Below, piece after piece: positions 1-10,603 of a stretch of 47,187 nucleotides of DNA. Source of the DNA: Chitinophagaceae bacterium. Lineage in GTDB: Bacteria > Bacteroidota > Bacteroidia > Chitinophagales > Chitinophagaceae. Location of the stretch: positions 1-47,187 of the forward strand of contig JADKJV010000022.1 in NCBI GenBank assembly GCA_016720825.1. Direction: 5' to 3'. Made by a program: the position numbers and the translations under genes. Position 1 is the first letter of the stretch. Every line of letters starts with the position of its first letter. The notes under the pieces were generated by a model. The model did no database searches, was not told where the DNA came from, and was given only the letters and a program-made list of their open reading frames with translations.

Positions 1-30
1 TCGTAATGAGCGGCCTCTTTCTTTTCGGAA

Positions 31-65
31 GTTATATGTTGGAAGTTGGATGTTGGATGTTCTTT
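31..65. repeat. Heptamer array R1
   Basis: Five consecutive 7-base units with no slippage: GTTATAT, GTTGGAA, GTTGGAT, GTTGGAT, GTTCTTT. Read on the opposite strand it resembles the first units of the array at 200-269 (CAACTTC, CAACATC), so the two arrays form an imperfect inverted pair around about 135 bases that hold no convincing gene. Confidence 0.8.
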
Positions 66-199
66 ATAGCAGAATGATGTATAAATGATTTGAAAAAGTC
101 TGATTCTCGAGTGCGCTAAATTGCAAAGACATTTCAATCTCTGGGAAAGCTTTTGAATTTTAACTTTGAATTCTATAAAAAATCTTCAATCTTAGGGTT

Positions 200-269
200 C
201 AACCTCCAACTTCCAACATCTAATATCTAATATCTAATTTCTGATATCTGATATCTATTATCTGATATC
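200..269. repeat. Heptamer array R2
   Basis: Ten consecutive 7-base units in perfect phase. They start as CAACCTC, CAACTTC, CAACATC and drift through TAATATC (twice) and TAATTTC to TGATATC (three copies) and TATTATC. The array ends six bases from the stop codon of the FAS1 gene at 276, so it lies at that gene's 3' end. The gradual change of unit along the array, with the period kept, suggests unit-by-unit duplication and divergence. Confidence 0.85.
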
Positions 270-275
270 CGCCGG

Positions 276-680
276 CTACTGTATCACCGTATCCGTCATA
301 TGTATCACCCCGTTCGACACCTTCCCGTCTCTCGCCGTTATCGCAATATCCCCTGTATGCACAGTCCCGTTCTTTACGGTAATTGCGATTTCACGGCCGT
401 TTACTGTTGTCAGTTTGTCGCCGTCTTTGAGGTCCAGGAAATTGATTTTGCCGCTAACAATATGATTGTTGAGGAGGTTTTTCAGTTTTGCACGGTTCTG
501 GGGTTCCAGTAAATCGTCCATAGTTCCTTTTGCCAGTTTGTCGAATGCGCCATCCAGTGGTGCAAAAAAAGTAAAAGGCCCGGTGCTGCTTAATAACTGA
601 TCAACATCAGATGCATGCACGCCTTTTTTCAATGTTTTCAGGTTTTTATCAACGTTTACAACCTGAGTGATATTTGACAT
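276..680 (-). CDS. Fasciclin (FAS1) domain protein
   Basis: A 134-residue protein made almost entirely of one FAS1 domain. The family's H1 and H2 boxes are recognisable: the segment GPFTFFAPLDGAFDKL fits the TVFAPTDxAF box, and the segment NNHIVSGKI fits the HxVxG box. FAS1 domains are usually extracellular adhesion or scaffold modules. Here no signal peptide is visible from the only in-frame ATG (position 680); the frame stays open upstream to a stop near 755 but only a TTG start (716) lies there. Bacteroidota often carry such single-domain proteins, and export may be indirect or the N-terminus may be damaged by a frameshift. The neighbours do not show a pathway. The family call is firm and the function is not. 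Confidence 0.8.
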   Translation of the reverse strand: MSNITQVVNVDKNLKTLKKGVHASDVDQLLSSTGPFTFFAPLDGAFDKLAKGTMDDLLEPQNRAKLKNLLNNHIVSGKINFLDLKDGDKLTTVNGREIAITVKNGTVHTGDIAITARDGKVSNGVIHMTDTVIQ

Positions 681-846
681 ATTTGTTGTTTTACCTGCCT
701 GTATTATTACCGGCAACGACTGGAAGGTAGTCTTAAAAGGATGGCTTGGCTGTTAATATTTGAAAGCCGTTACAGCAGCGGGTTTCAGCAGTATAAATTT
801 TCCTTTTGGTCAGGGTTATTCTTGGCTGGTTTGTCTAAATTCGGTC

Positions 847-2672
847 ATGAAAAATTGCCTCCCCGCTGCTGTATTCTCCCTGTTTATACAGCAAATTGTA
901 ATGGCCCAGCCATTATTAACAAATATTCCAAACCGGAATACAGTGTCGTTAAACGGGCCATGGCATTATATTATTGACCCTTACGAAACCGGGTATGCAA
1001 ATTTCCACGCAGAAGTGTATGACCAGAAAAACCCGCAATCAACAGCAGCCTACTACAACAACTACCATGCGAAAGACAAACAGGAACTGGTAGAATATGA
1101 TTTTGACAAATCACCGGTGATGAATATCCCGGGCGACTGGAATACGCAGGACAATAAGTTGTTTTATTATGAAGGAACTGTTTGGTTCAGAAAAACTTTT
1201 AATTATAAACTGCAGGATAAACGGAAATTGTTTGTGTATTTCGGGGCTGTCAATTATAAAGCAGACGTTTACCTGAACGGCACCAAACTCGGCAGGCATG
1301 AAGGAGGGTTCACCCCTTTTATTTTGACATCACTTCCATCGTTAAGCCAACAGGCAATTACCTGGTTGTTAAAGTGATCAATAAACGATCCAAAGATGGT
1401 GTGCCTGCATTGAATACCGACTGGTGGAATTACGGCGGTATCACAAGGGATGTTTTACTTGTGGATGAACCGGAAATGTTTATACAGGACTATACCCTGC
1501 AATTGCAGAAAGGCCCGGATGATCAATTCACTGCTTCAGTACAACTGGTTAATGCACCTGAGAAAACAGAAGTTTCTATCAGTATACCGGAACTTAAAGT
1601 TTTTACGACCTCATTCACAGATGCAAAAGGACGGGCTGAATTCAGTTTCTCTTCCACCGGTCGAAGAGGAAGCCTCATCCGATGGACACCGGAATCCCCC
1701 AAACTGTATACCGTCCTCATCATTACTCCTGCACAGGTTTTAAAAGATCAGGTAGGTTTCAAAACCATTGAAACCAGCGGACATGATATTTTACTTAACG
1801 GGAAGCCTGTGTATCTGAGAGGCATCAGCATACATGAAGATTTAAAAGGAAGAAGGGCAAACAGCAAAGCAGATGCCATTTTATTATTGAAATGGGCCAA
1901 AGAACTCGGATGTAATTATGTAAGGCTTGCACATTACCCGCATAATGAAAATATGGTACGTATAGCTGACAGCCTGGGATTGATGGTTTGGGAAGAAGTG
2001 CCTGTTTACTGGTCTATCGATTTTAATAATGCCGCAACATTTGAAAATGTAAAAGACCAGCTTATCACAGTAATCAGCCGTGATAAAAACAGGGCCTGTA
2101 CCATTATCTGGTCTGTGGCGAATGAAACGCCATTGTCCAAAGGGCGGAACGAATTCCTGCAAAGCCTCGTGTCTTTGACCCGTGTTATGGATTCTACCCG
2201 GCTGGTCAGTGCAGCCTTGCTGACCCGCAGTGAAAACGGGGTGAATATTGTGGACGATAAAATAGGAGAGCAGCTGGATATCATTGCATTCAATGAATAC
2301 CGTGGTTGGTATGGTGGTGACCTGGCTACCGCGCCCGACGCAAAATGGACAACACCTTATAATAAACCCATGGTGGTATCCGAATTTGGCGGAGATGCCA
2401 GGCAAGGATTACATGGCAGCAAAGAGGAAAGATGGACTGAAGAATACCAGGAATATCTCTATCAGCAGAATTTAAAAATGATTGATAAAATACCGAATAT
2501 CCGGGGCATGAGTCCGTGGATATTGACAGATTTCAGATCGCCCCGCCGGGTGCTGCCGGGTATTCAGGATGGATTCAACCGCAAAGGACTGGTATCAGAC
2601 AAAGGAGTAAAAAAGAAAGCCTTTTTTATCCTCCGGGAGTTTTACGGGAAGAAATCCCTGCTGTATCCCTGA
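847..2672 (+). CDS. Glycoside hydrolase family 2 (beta-galactosidase/beta-glucuronidase type), frameshifted
   Basis: Exported GH2 enzyme of about 608 residues. ATG 847 gives a signal peptide (MKNCLPAAVFSLFIQQ, cleavage after MAQ). Residues ~30-160 are the jelly-roll sugar-binding domain, followed by an immunoglobulin-like domain with the GH2 signature around DWWNYGGITRDV, and a TIM barrel from about 310. The acid/base Glu is in WSVANETP (about E426) and the nucleophile Glu in VVSEFGG (about E512), so both catalytic residues are present. The frame breaks at the T run 1317-1320: one extra T restores TPFYFDITS and joins the halves. The exact glycoside cannot be read from sequence; beta-glucuronidase, beta-galactosidase and related activities all fit. 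It precedes the sigma/anti-sigma genes by ~310 bases and may belong to the same locus. Confidence 0.85.
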
Positions 2673-2981
2673 GTACATTTACCGGATATTATATAATTGA
2701 AAATGAATGCGTGCGAATCAGGAATCCCGGCTGTTATCCTTTTGAAAACCGGGGTAATGACTTGCAGTTCCATTCTTTAAATGTATCCGGTACATACTGA
2801 TATTTTTATATTCATTCACAGGAAAGTTCCTGAATCGGGGAAAAAAATCATGTACATCTAATCAGAGTCAGATTTTTGTAATCAAATCAATTCTTATATT
2901 GGTGGCTCTAAATGACAAAACGGTAACCGGTTTTTTTGGACGGATTGATAAAGCCGGCAGGTCATTCGGACGATTGCAAGC
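2673..2981 (+). other. Intergenic region between GH2 and the sigma factor gene
   Basis: About 310 bases with no supported gene. It should contain the promoter of the ECF sigma gene, but I see no clear TAnnTTTG element close to the start, and no terminator hairpin behind the GH2 gene. Confidence 0.4.
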
Positions 2982-3536
2982 ATGAAACTATATCAGACAT
3001 ATGATATAAAAGTCTTAACGGCCCTTATAGTAAAAGGGGATGAACAGGCCTTTGCTGAAGTCTATGAACGCTATTGGAAGAAACTATTTGTAATAGCAAA
3101 TAACCGTTTGAAAGACATTCCCGCCTCGGAAGATACTGTACATGATGTTTTCGCCGGCCTCTGGGCGAACCGGGCAAAAAAGGAAATAATAACCCTCGAG
3201 AATTACCTGGCAACGGCCGTTAAATATGCGGTGCTGGATAAATTAAAAAAGAAAGCCAGGGAGCGCAAGTACTTTTCAGCCACACAGGCACCAGTTTACG
3301 TTTTACCCGTTGATCAGTCAGTGTATTATAAACTGCTGCTTGAGAAAGTTAACCTGGAAGTGGAAAAACTTCCCGAACAATGCAGGCTGATATTCACCAA
3401 CAGCCGCAACCGCGAAATGCCGGTAAAAGAAATCGCCAAAGAACTCCATTTGTCCCCCAAAACAGTTGCCAACCAGCTGTATAAGGCAAAAAACCAGCTT
3501 AAACATCTGGTAAAGACATTCTTAGGAATGTACTAA
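2982..3536 (+). CDS. RNA polymerase ECF-type sigma factor
   Basis: A 184-residue sigma-70 family factor of the Bacteroidota ECF group. Region 2 lies at about residues 20-90 (DEQAFAEVYERYWKKLF, then DTVHDVFAGLW) and region 4 at about 125-180, ending in a helix-turn-helix (MPVKEIAKELHLSPKTVANQL). Length and architecture are normal. It lies 83 bases before the FecR anti-sigma gene and upstream of an STN-type SusC, which is the usual trans-envelope signalling cassette: the sigma factor is held by FecR and released when SusC binds its glycan. It most likely drives the SusC/SusD genes and perhaps the enzymes behind them. Confidence 0.93.
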   Translation: MKLYQTYDIKVLTALIVKGDEQAFAEVYERYWKKLFVIANNRLKDIPASEDTVHDVFAGLWANRAKKEIITLENYLATAVKYAVLDKLKKKARERKYFSATQAPVYVLPVDQSVYYKLLLEKVNLEVEKLPEQCRLIFTNSRNREMPVKEIAKELHLSPKTVANQLYKAKNQLKHLVKTFLGMY

Positions 3537-3619
3537 CCACCCTTTTCCCATTTTTTTCCAAAAAATATGTTAAAACCGGATAGGTGATATTGCCTTTCCG
3601 GACTACTTATATAGTATAT

Positions 3620-4789
3620 ATGCAAATTCCGGAACCAATTTTAGTGTTGATTGATAAGTACCTGGCGGGAAAGGCCAGTGCTGAAGATATCGGTCAGTTG
3701 AATGAATGGTATCGTCAGTTTAATGATTCCAGTACTGAACTGGATACCACTGACCAGTTAGATGAACTCCAATTGGGCGACAGGATAAAAAGCCGCCTTT
3801 TTGCTACCATCCGCAGTCAGGAAACCCCGGTTCCGGTATCAAGACCACGCCGCTGGTTAATTCCTGCCGCTGCCATTCTGATCCTCCTTTCTGTAGCTGC
3901 ATATTTCTTTTTCAACCCCGGTAAAAAAGGCCAGGCAATAGCAGCCAATAATAACAAGACTATCCCGGCAGCACCTATTCTCCCGGGTGGCAATAAAGCA
4001 GTGCTGATCCTTGCTGATGGTTCATCTATTATACTTGATAGTACCACAAACGGTATCATCAGCCAGCAGGGAGCTGTCAAAGTAAATAAACTGGAAAACG
4101 GATTACTCGTTTACATGGTAAATGGCCGGCAGATTACCGAGAATGATGAAGCGTTTTATAATACCATTTCCACGCCCCGTGGCGGTCAATACCAGGTTAC
4201 TTTAACAGATGGAACAAAGGTTTGGCTGAATGCTGCATCATCCATCCGCTTCCCGGTTGTATTCACTGGGTCAAACCGAAAAGTTGAAATTACCGGTGAG
4301 GCATATTTTGAAGTGGAAAAGAACGCCAAAATGCCTTTCATCGTAAAAGCAGGTGAATCTGAAGTAGAAGTGCTGGGAACCCATTTTAACGTAAATGCAT
4401 ACAATGACGAGGCCGCGATCAGGACCTCGCTCCTCGAAGGATCTGTGAAAGTGTCTGTGGGAAAAGGCCCCAGGGAATATTTACAGCCCGGTCAGCAATC
4501 AGGTATTACAAAAGACGGGAAAATCAGGATTTATGACCATGTGGATATGGAAGAAGTAATGGCCTGGAAAGATGGCCGGTTCCAGTTTAAAAGTGCAGAT
4601 CTCAGCACAATCCTACGCCAGATATCCAGATGGTATGATGTTGATATTGAGTACAGGAATAATGTTAACCTCCATTTTACGGGTCAGTTACCCAGAAGCA
4701 GCCAGGCAGCCAGTTTCTTTGAGAAGCTGGAAATGACCGGTGAGGTGCATTTTAAAGTCGAAGGCAGGAAAATAATTGTATTAAGATAA
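3620..4789 (+). CDS. FecR-family anti-sigma factor
   Basis: About 389 residues from ATG 3620; the longer frame start at 3584 adds a non-homologous leader. The N-terminal ~75 residues form the cytoplasmic sigma-binding domain, a single transmembrane helix follows at about 80-100 (WLIPAAAILILLSVAAYFFF), and the periplasmic part carries the FecR domain (TPRGGQYQVTLTDGTKVWLNA and VEITGEAYFEVEKN) and a C-terminal DUF4974-like segment (FKSADLSTILRQISRWYDV) that usually contacts the STN domain of the partner transporter. It therefore links the outer-membrane SusC to the ECF sigma gene just upstream. Confidence 0.93.
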   Translation: MQIPEPILVLIDKYLAGKASAEDIGQLNEWYRQFNDSSTELDTTDQLDELQLGDRIKSRLFATIRSQETPVPVSRPRRWLIPAAAILILLSVAAYFFFNPGKKGQAIAANNNKTIPAAPILPGGNKAVLILADGSSIILDSTTNGIISQQGAVKVNKLENGLLVYMVNGRQITENDEAFYNTISTPRGGQYQVTLTDGTKVWLNAASSIRFPVVFTGSNRKVEITGEAYFEVEKNAKMPFIVKAGESEVEVLGTHFNVNAYNDEAAIRTSLLEGSVKVSVGKGPREYLQPGQQSGITKDGKIRIYDHVDMEEVMAWKDGRFQFKSADLSTILRQISRWYDVDIEYRNNVNLHFTGQLPRSSQAASFFEKLEMTGEVHFKVEGRKIIVLR

Positions 4790-4863
4790 AACCAAAATAG
4801 TATGAGTACAAAATACCCTTCCGGCAGATATGGATAGTCTGTAAAACCGGCTCAAATAAAAAA

Positions 4864-4891
4864 CCGGGTTCCGTTTGCGGCGGAAACCCGG
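4864..4891. terminator. Hairpin between fecR and susC
   Basis: A GC-rich stem of about ten pairs (CCGGGTTCCG against CGGAAACCCGG with one bulged A) around a seven-base loop. It has no following T run, so it could be an attenuator or mRNA-stability hairpin rather than a full terminator. It separates the regulatory genes from the SusC/SusD genes. Confidence 0.35.
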
Positions 4892-5031
4892 GGAATGTCT
4901 GAGCTGAGAAGTAAACGCGTCTGGTACGACTGCTTATTCTTAAACCCAAACAATACAAATTTATGTATTTAACTGCTCTTTGTGGATCCGGCTTTAACCG
5001 AGGCGGATTTTTAACAAAAACGATAAAGATT

Positions 5032-8000
5032 ATGAAACTTACTACAGTTTTTATAATCGCTGCCTGTCTGCAGGTTAGTGCAAGCGGTTACACTCAAAAA
5101 GTAACCCTCAACCATAACAATGCCCCCCTTCAGAAAGTCTTTGAAGAAATACGGCGTCAAACTGGTTTCCAGTTTTTCTATGCTGATGAGACGATACAAT
5201 CGGCTAAAAACGTGACGATCAGCGTTAAAAAAGCGAGTATCGAACAGGCGCTGGATCTGTGTTTCTCAGACCAGCAACTGGGCTACTCCATTACGGAGAA
5301 CACAATTATTGTAAAAAGAATGCCGGTGGTGGTAAACGAGCCTGTAGTGCCGCCTGCCCCGCCAGCTGATATTATTATAAAAGGCCGGGTTACCGATGAA
5401 GCAGGCCTGCCCCTGGAAGGGGCCACTATCCTGATTAGGGTACGGTTATGGGTACAAAAACCGATGCAAACGGTTATTTCACCATTGATGCCGCCCCCAA
5501 TTCAGTATTAGTGATTTCCTATGTAGGATTTGACAGCCGCTCGGTAACTGTTACAGCTGACATGAAATCCCAGGATTTTATGCTGGTTAAATCTGCAGAA
5601 GCCATGAAGTCAATCGTGGTTACCGCCCTCGGTATTAAAAGGGAAGAAAAAGCCCTTGGATATTCTGTTCAGAAAGTGTCTGGTGAAACTATCCAGAAAG
5701 TTTCTGGTTTAGATGTGGCAACTTCACTTACAGGTAAGGTGTCTGGTTTGTTGGTTAAAAACTCACCGGATTTTGCTGCAATACCTGACCTGACAATCAG
5801 GGGTGAGAAGCCTTTATTGGTTATTGATGGAATCGCTTATCAGAATAAATCATTAGGAGATATTTCTTCAGAAGATATTGAGTCTATCAGTGTTTTGAAA
5901 GGCGCAACTGCTTCGGCTTTGTATGGTTTTCGTGGTGCCAACGGTGCCATCCTGATTACAACCAAAAATGGCAGTACAGGGAATGCCGGTTTAACAATTC
6001 AGTATACCACCAATACGATGTTTACTGCTGGTTTTCTGGCTATTCCGGAAAACAATCAGAGTATGGCCGCGGTGGCAGTGGTATTTACAGCCTGAATTCT
6101 GACCAGTCATGGGGTGGAAAGATTGACGGATCAATGCAAAACCAGTGGGATCCGGTTGCAAAGGTATTTTCAGTAAGACCCTACTTGCCTGTTGGTAAGG
6201 ACAATTTTCAAAATTTCCTGGAGCAGGGTTATGTAACCAATAACAATTTGAATATTGGTTTCCATAAAGACAATGTTTCAATCCGGAATTCTTTTAACTG
6301 GGTTGAAAATAAGGGCCGCTATCCGAATTCCAAATTGCAGAAATATACATACTCTTTTGGTGCAGATTTTACAATGAATAAGTTTAAGCTGAGCACCAAT
6401 TTATCGTATGCCAAAAAAGCGTCAAAAAATATCGGATCCAATGGGTACACCTCATATGACCCGATGTACAGCATTTTGATCTGGTCGCCTGCTGATTGGG
6501 ATCTTAGTCTCTATAAGAATAATTACTGGATTAAACCCGGTGAAATCCAAAACAACCATTTTGGCTTAGTAGCCGGTGGTACGATTGATAACTATTCCGG
6601 CAGTTCTGAAAACAACCCTTATTTCGACCGTTACGAAAAAACGAATGAAATCCAGCGCGACATCTTCAATGCTGATTTAACCATGAGCTACCAGTTAAAA
6701 ACCTGGTTAAAACTCACCCTTCGTTCCGGTGTTGATTTCTACAAAGAATCAGGACAATTAAGGTCTTCCTGGGGCTCCTACCTTTCTTCAGGTAATACAG
6801 GTGTTCCCGGTGCAGATTACAGTGGCTGGAATGGTGGAAGGAAAGGCCAGTATAATATTGGTGTAAGCAATGGTTTCAGTACAAACTCTGATTTCTTACT
6901 GACCGGCGACAGGAAATTCAATAAGTTCACTGTTGAATACCTGGCTGGTGGAACTATTTTCTACAGGAAGGATGATAATATGAATGCCAGTACGCAAGGT
7001 GGTATTTCTGTTCCCGGATTTTTCTCAATCAAAGCATCCATTAACCCTGCACAGGTATCACAAGCCACTTACGCACAACAAGTGAATTCAGTATTTGGCC
7101 GTGTAGCGGTATCCTGGAATAAATTGATCTTTGTTGAAGCTACCGGTCGTAATGACTGGAGTTCAACTTTGGCAAAAGCCCAGCGTTCATATTTCTATCC
7201 TGCAGTGGCAACCAGTTTTGTTGCATCTGAATTACTGAAAAATACCAGGAACTGGCTTGATTTGCTGAAATTCAGGGGCTCATGGACTATGTCAAAGAGA
7301 CCTGCTTCTATTTATGAAATTAACAGCAGCTATTCTATCGCGGCTGCAACCTGGGGTACATTGAATGGTGCCGGGGTGCCAGGCAACTTATATTCACCTA
7401 CCATCGCGCCAACAAGTTCTGAAACAATTGAAACCGGTATGCAGGCTATGCTGCTTAAGAACCGCATTATGCTGGATGTTTCTTACTATACAAAAAAGGA
7501 TATTCGATCGTATTACAACAGTAGGGTTAACAGGAGCTTCCGGTTACGGCGGCCTTGTAACAAATTTTAAAGAAGAAATTACCAGGCGCGGCTTGGAGAT
7601 CATCCTGAATGGTACACCTTTAAAAACCGAAAAATGGAAATTGGATATCGGTCTTAACTGGACAACTTTTGCCAGCTACTATACCAAGTTAGATCCTGTT
7701 TATTCAGCCAATAAGCCTTGGGTAAAAGTGGGAGAACGTTCAGATCATTTTATCAGCAGGGATTTCCAACGCTCACCTTCCGGACAACTGATTCTTAACA
7801 GCAGTGGCAGGCCGATCGTGCATCCGTATGATGTATTATTTGGCTACTACGATCCTAAATTCGTTTGGGGTACAAATGCCAACCTGAAATACAAGAATAT
7901 TAGCTTCTTCATTTCCTTTGATGGTGTAAATGGCGGACTTGCAAACACAAGAACAGAAAGTTACATGTGGCAGGCAGGCGTCCATCCGAATTCACTGTCA

Positions 8001-8441
8001 GCTGAAAGGGCATTAGACGTTGCTACACCAGGTTCAAATAACTACCTGGGCCAGGGCGTGAAAATAGTATCTGGTACCGCTACATTTGATGCATTCGGTA
8101 ATATCTTAACTGATACCCGTGTTTTTGCAACGAATGATGTAAAAACCACTTACAAACAGTATATGGTTGATTTGCATAACAGCAGTGCATGGGGTGGAAA
8201 CGGAAGCAAAGCGGATACTTATTCCAAAACATTTTTCAAACTACGTGAGATTTCTTTATCATACGATGTACCTGCAAAACTGTTACACAAAGTGGCCAAA
8301 GCTGCTTCTATCAGTTTAATCGGACAGAATGTTCTGCTGAAAGCAAAACAGTTTAAATATTCTGATCCTGACGGTGGTAATGAAGATTTTGCTGATCCTT
8401 CAACAAGGTACCTCGGCTTCAAAATTAATTTCACCTTCTAA
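5032..8441 (+). CDS. SusC/RagA TonB-linked outer-membrane transporter with STN domain, three frameshifts
   Basis: About 1136 residues when frames are joined. ATG 5032 starts a signal peptide (ending near ASGYTQ). Residues ~25-95 are an STN domain (APLQKVFEEIRRQTGFQFFY), the part that talks to FecR. A carboxypeptidase-regulatory-like domain follows (GRVTDEAGLPLEGATI), then the TonB plug with SVLKGATASALYGFRGANGA, and the barrel to the C-terminus (YLGFKINFTF). The frame is broken three times: at the G run 5438-5440 (one G short), at about 6060-6064 (one base short; one T restores QSYGRGGSG) and at about 7521-7529 (one base extra or two short). Coding quality stays high on both sides of each break. 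It imports oligosaccharide together with the SusD protein 11 bases downstream. Confidence 0.93.
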
Positions 8442-8452
8442 AAATTGTAGCA

Positions 8453-9991
8453 ATGAAAAAAATACATTATATAATACTTGCAGCAGTATGTTTTACCATT
8501 GCAGGTTCATGTAAAAAGTTCGACAAGCTGAACACCAACCCGGATGTGCCCACATCGGTTTCTCCGGATTTGCTTGCAACTTCGGTTCTGAAAAGCACAT
8601 ATCGTTTCTGGAACCCTAACCCGACAGACTGGGGTACAGCACAGTTATGGGATAAGCATTGTACCAATCTCCAGAATAACCCCAATCCTTACCAGTATTA
8701 TTCTTCTTATTACCCTTACGGAGGATTTGGCGGAGCACAGAACCTGACTATTCTTAAAAGAATGGTTGAGTTTGCCAAAGGGAATCCCCAGCTTCCTTCT
8801 TATGAAGGTCTGGCATTGTTCCTGAAGGCCTGGTATGGTTTTAATGCAACTTTGGATATGGGTGATGTTCCCTATTCCGAAGCCGGAAAAGCAGAAGAGG
8901 GAATTACACAACCCAAGTACGACAAACAGGTTGATGTGTTTGTTGGTGTCCTGGCTGATTTAAAAGCTGCTGAAGAAAAGTTTGCAGTAGGTGTTAATTT
9001 CAGCGGAGATATCATGATGGGTGGTAATGCAGCAAAATGGCGCAGGCTTTGTAATGCCATGCAGTTACGCGTCTTAAACGTGATTAGTAAAAAAATCACA
9101 CCTGCTCAAAAAACCCGCTTTGCAGAAATAGTTACTGCAGGGAATTTAATGACAGGCAACGTAGATAATTTCCAGTTGGTTTACCTGGATAACACAAATG
9201 CCACCTATCCTTTTTACAATGGTGAAGGCATGCGGGTTAACCTGGCTATGTCAAAACTGATGGTTGATTCACTGAAAAAGTATAACGACAGAAGGTTGTT
9301 TTACTTTGGTGAGCCAGCTGCTTATAAAATCACCGGCGGCTTGCTGGAGAATGATTTTAATGCTTATGAAGGCGCCCCTTCAGAGTTATCGCCTAACCTG
9401 CTCGATCTTAACAGGGCAGCTGGGAAGTATTCCCTGGTGAACAAGCGTTATGCATCTTCAGCTTCCAGGATCGGCGACCCCTATCTTTTCTTCACTTATG
9501 CTGAACAGTGTTTCATCCTGGCAGAAGCAGTGGAAGAAGGCTGGATTACCGGCAATGCACAAACCTACTATGAGAATGGTGTAAAAGCCCAGCTTGATTA
9601 TTACAGGACTTTAACCACTGTAATTCAGTCGAACCTTCATGGAATGGCTATTGATCAAACCTATATCAATAACTATTTTACAGGGGAAGCAGCTTACAAA
9701 ACTGGCGGAACCAAATTGCAGCGTGAACAGCAAATCTGGATGCAACGCTATTTTATCGATTTCTTCCAGGCAGGCGGTATGTCGTTCAGGACTTTCCAGC
9801 GTACAGGATTCCCTGTATTCCCGATTGATCCTGCAACATCATTGAATTCTGCTGCACCCACACAGGTTCCCAAACGCAACATGTATCCAACTGATGAGTT
9901 GACCAAAAACCCGGTAAACTATAAAAAAGCAGTTGATGAACAGTTTGCCGGATCTGATGATGTGAACAAAACACCCTGGTGGTTACAATAA
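8453..9991 (+). CDS. SusD/RagB-family glycan-binding lipoprotein
   Basis: A 512-residue lipoprotein, with a signal peptide and lipobox at FTIAGSC (Cys at about residue 22) followed by KKFDKLNTNPDVPT, typical of SusD-like family 2 proteins. The TPR-rich body and the C-terminal FxAGGMSFRTFQRTGFP-type segment are present. It sits on the cell surface as the lid of the SusC channel and gives glycan specificity. It starts 11 bases after susC and is followed by a strong hairpin, so the susCD pair is one transcription unit. It is intact, unlike its neighbour. Confidence 0.93.
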   Translation: MKKIHYIILAAVCFTIAGSCKKFDKLNTNPDVPTSVSPDLLATSVLKSTYRFWNPNPTDWGTAQLWDKHCTNLQNNPNPYQYYSSYYPYGGFGGAQNLTILKRMVEFAKGNPQLPSYEGLALFLKAWYGFNATLDMGDVPYSEAGKAEEGITQPKYDKQVDVFVGVLADLKAAEEKFAVGVNFSGDIMMGGNAAKWRRLCNAMQLRVLNVISKKITPAQKTRFAEIVTAGNLMTGNVDNFQLVYLDNTNATYPFYNGEGMRVNLAMSKLMVDSLKKYNDRRLFYFGEPAAYKITGGLLENDFNAYEGAPSELSPNLLDLNRAAGKYSLVNKRYASSASRIGDPYLFFTYAEQCFILAEAVEEGWITGNAQTYYENGVKAQLDYYRTLTTVIQSNLHGMAIDQTYINNYFTGEAAYKTGGTKLQREQQIWMQRYFIDFFQAGGMSFRTFQRTGFPVFPIDPATSLNSAAPTQVPKRNMYPTDELTKNPVNYKKAVDEQFAGSDDVNKTPWWLQ

Positions 9992-10037
9992 TTGTCGAAA
10001 CACTTTCGCGTAAGGATAATAATTTATCAGGAAAATC

Positions 10038-10071
10038 AAAATATGGAGGAGTAATCACTCCTCCATATTTT
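10038..10071 (+). terminator. Intrinsic terminator after susD
   Basis: A perfect 15-base-pair stem (arms 10038-10052 and 10057-10071) with a four-base AATC loop, followed by A/T-rich sequence. It should end the susCD transcript or reduce read-through to the enzyme genes, as is common in PULs where susCD must be far more abundant than the enzymes. Confidence 0.8.
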
Positions 10072-10603
10072 AAAAAAATTGCAAAAAGGCAATACCCCAT
10101 CATTTTTACCAGTCATTTGTACCGCAAAAGCGGAAAGCCTTTGTGTGGATTGCCAGTTGCTTAAAAAGAAGTTTTTATACCGGGATAAACCGGGGTTATC
10201 GCAAACAAATAAGTTATTTAAGAAGCAGACAGTTTTACATAAGCAATCGACAGTAAGTGGATCGTATCTACCTTTCCAGGTTAATACCTCCACTTATTTT
10301 TGCACCAATTAACCGGTTTTGAGCGGTGGGTTTTAAAAGCTCATTCATTTTATACACGGATAATAAGTATCGGGCCCTGAGTTTCATGACAGCGTTTGGT
10401 TAAAGTTGTTAGACACTTCACTGAATATCGTTACAATAATTTCCGGCAGATGCAGAATGCTCAAATACAGAATAACCGGGAAAGTCTTTCTATGATGGGT
10501 TTAAGTAAAATTGCCAGGCAGTGTGTCTTTGAACAAAGGGTTTCTGCTCTTTCTGGTAAATATTTATATCACAATACCTCTTTTTAACATTCAAATGTGG
10601 TTT
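10072..10603 (+). other. Intergenic region between susD terminator and GH27
   Basis: About 530 bases without a convincing gene; the short frames here show no coding character. A string matching the Bacteroidota -7 element, TATTTTTG, lies at 10295-10302, but no clear -33 element is seen at the right spacing. A long leader before the enzyme operon is possible. Confidence 0.35.

Noticed and set aside
9991..10603. Small genes in the gap after susD
   Set aside because: The short frames overlap the terminator hairpin or lack composition and start signals expected of genes here.
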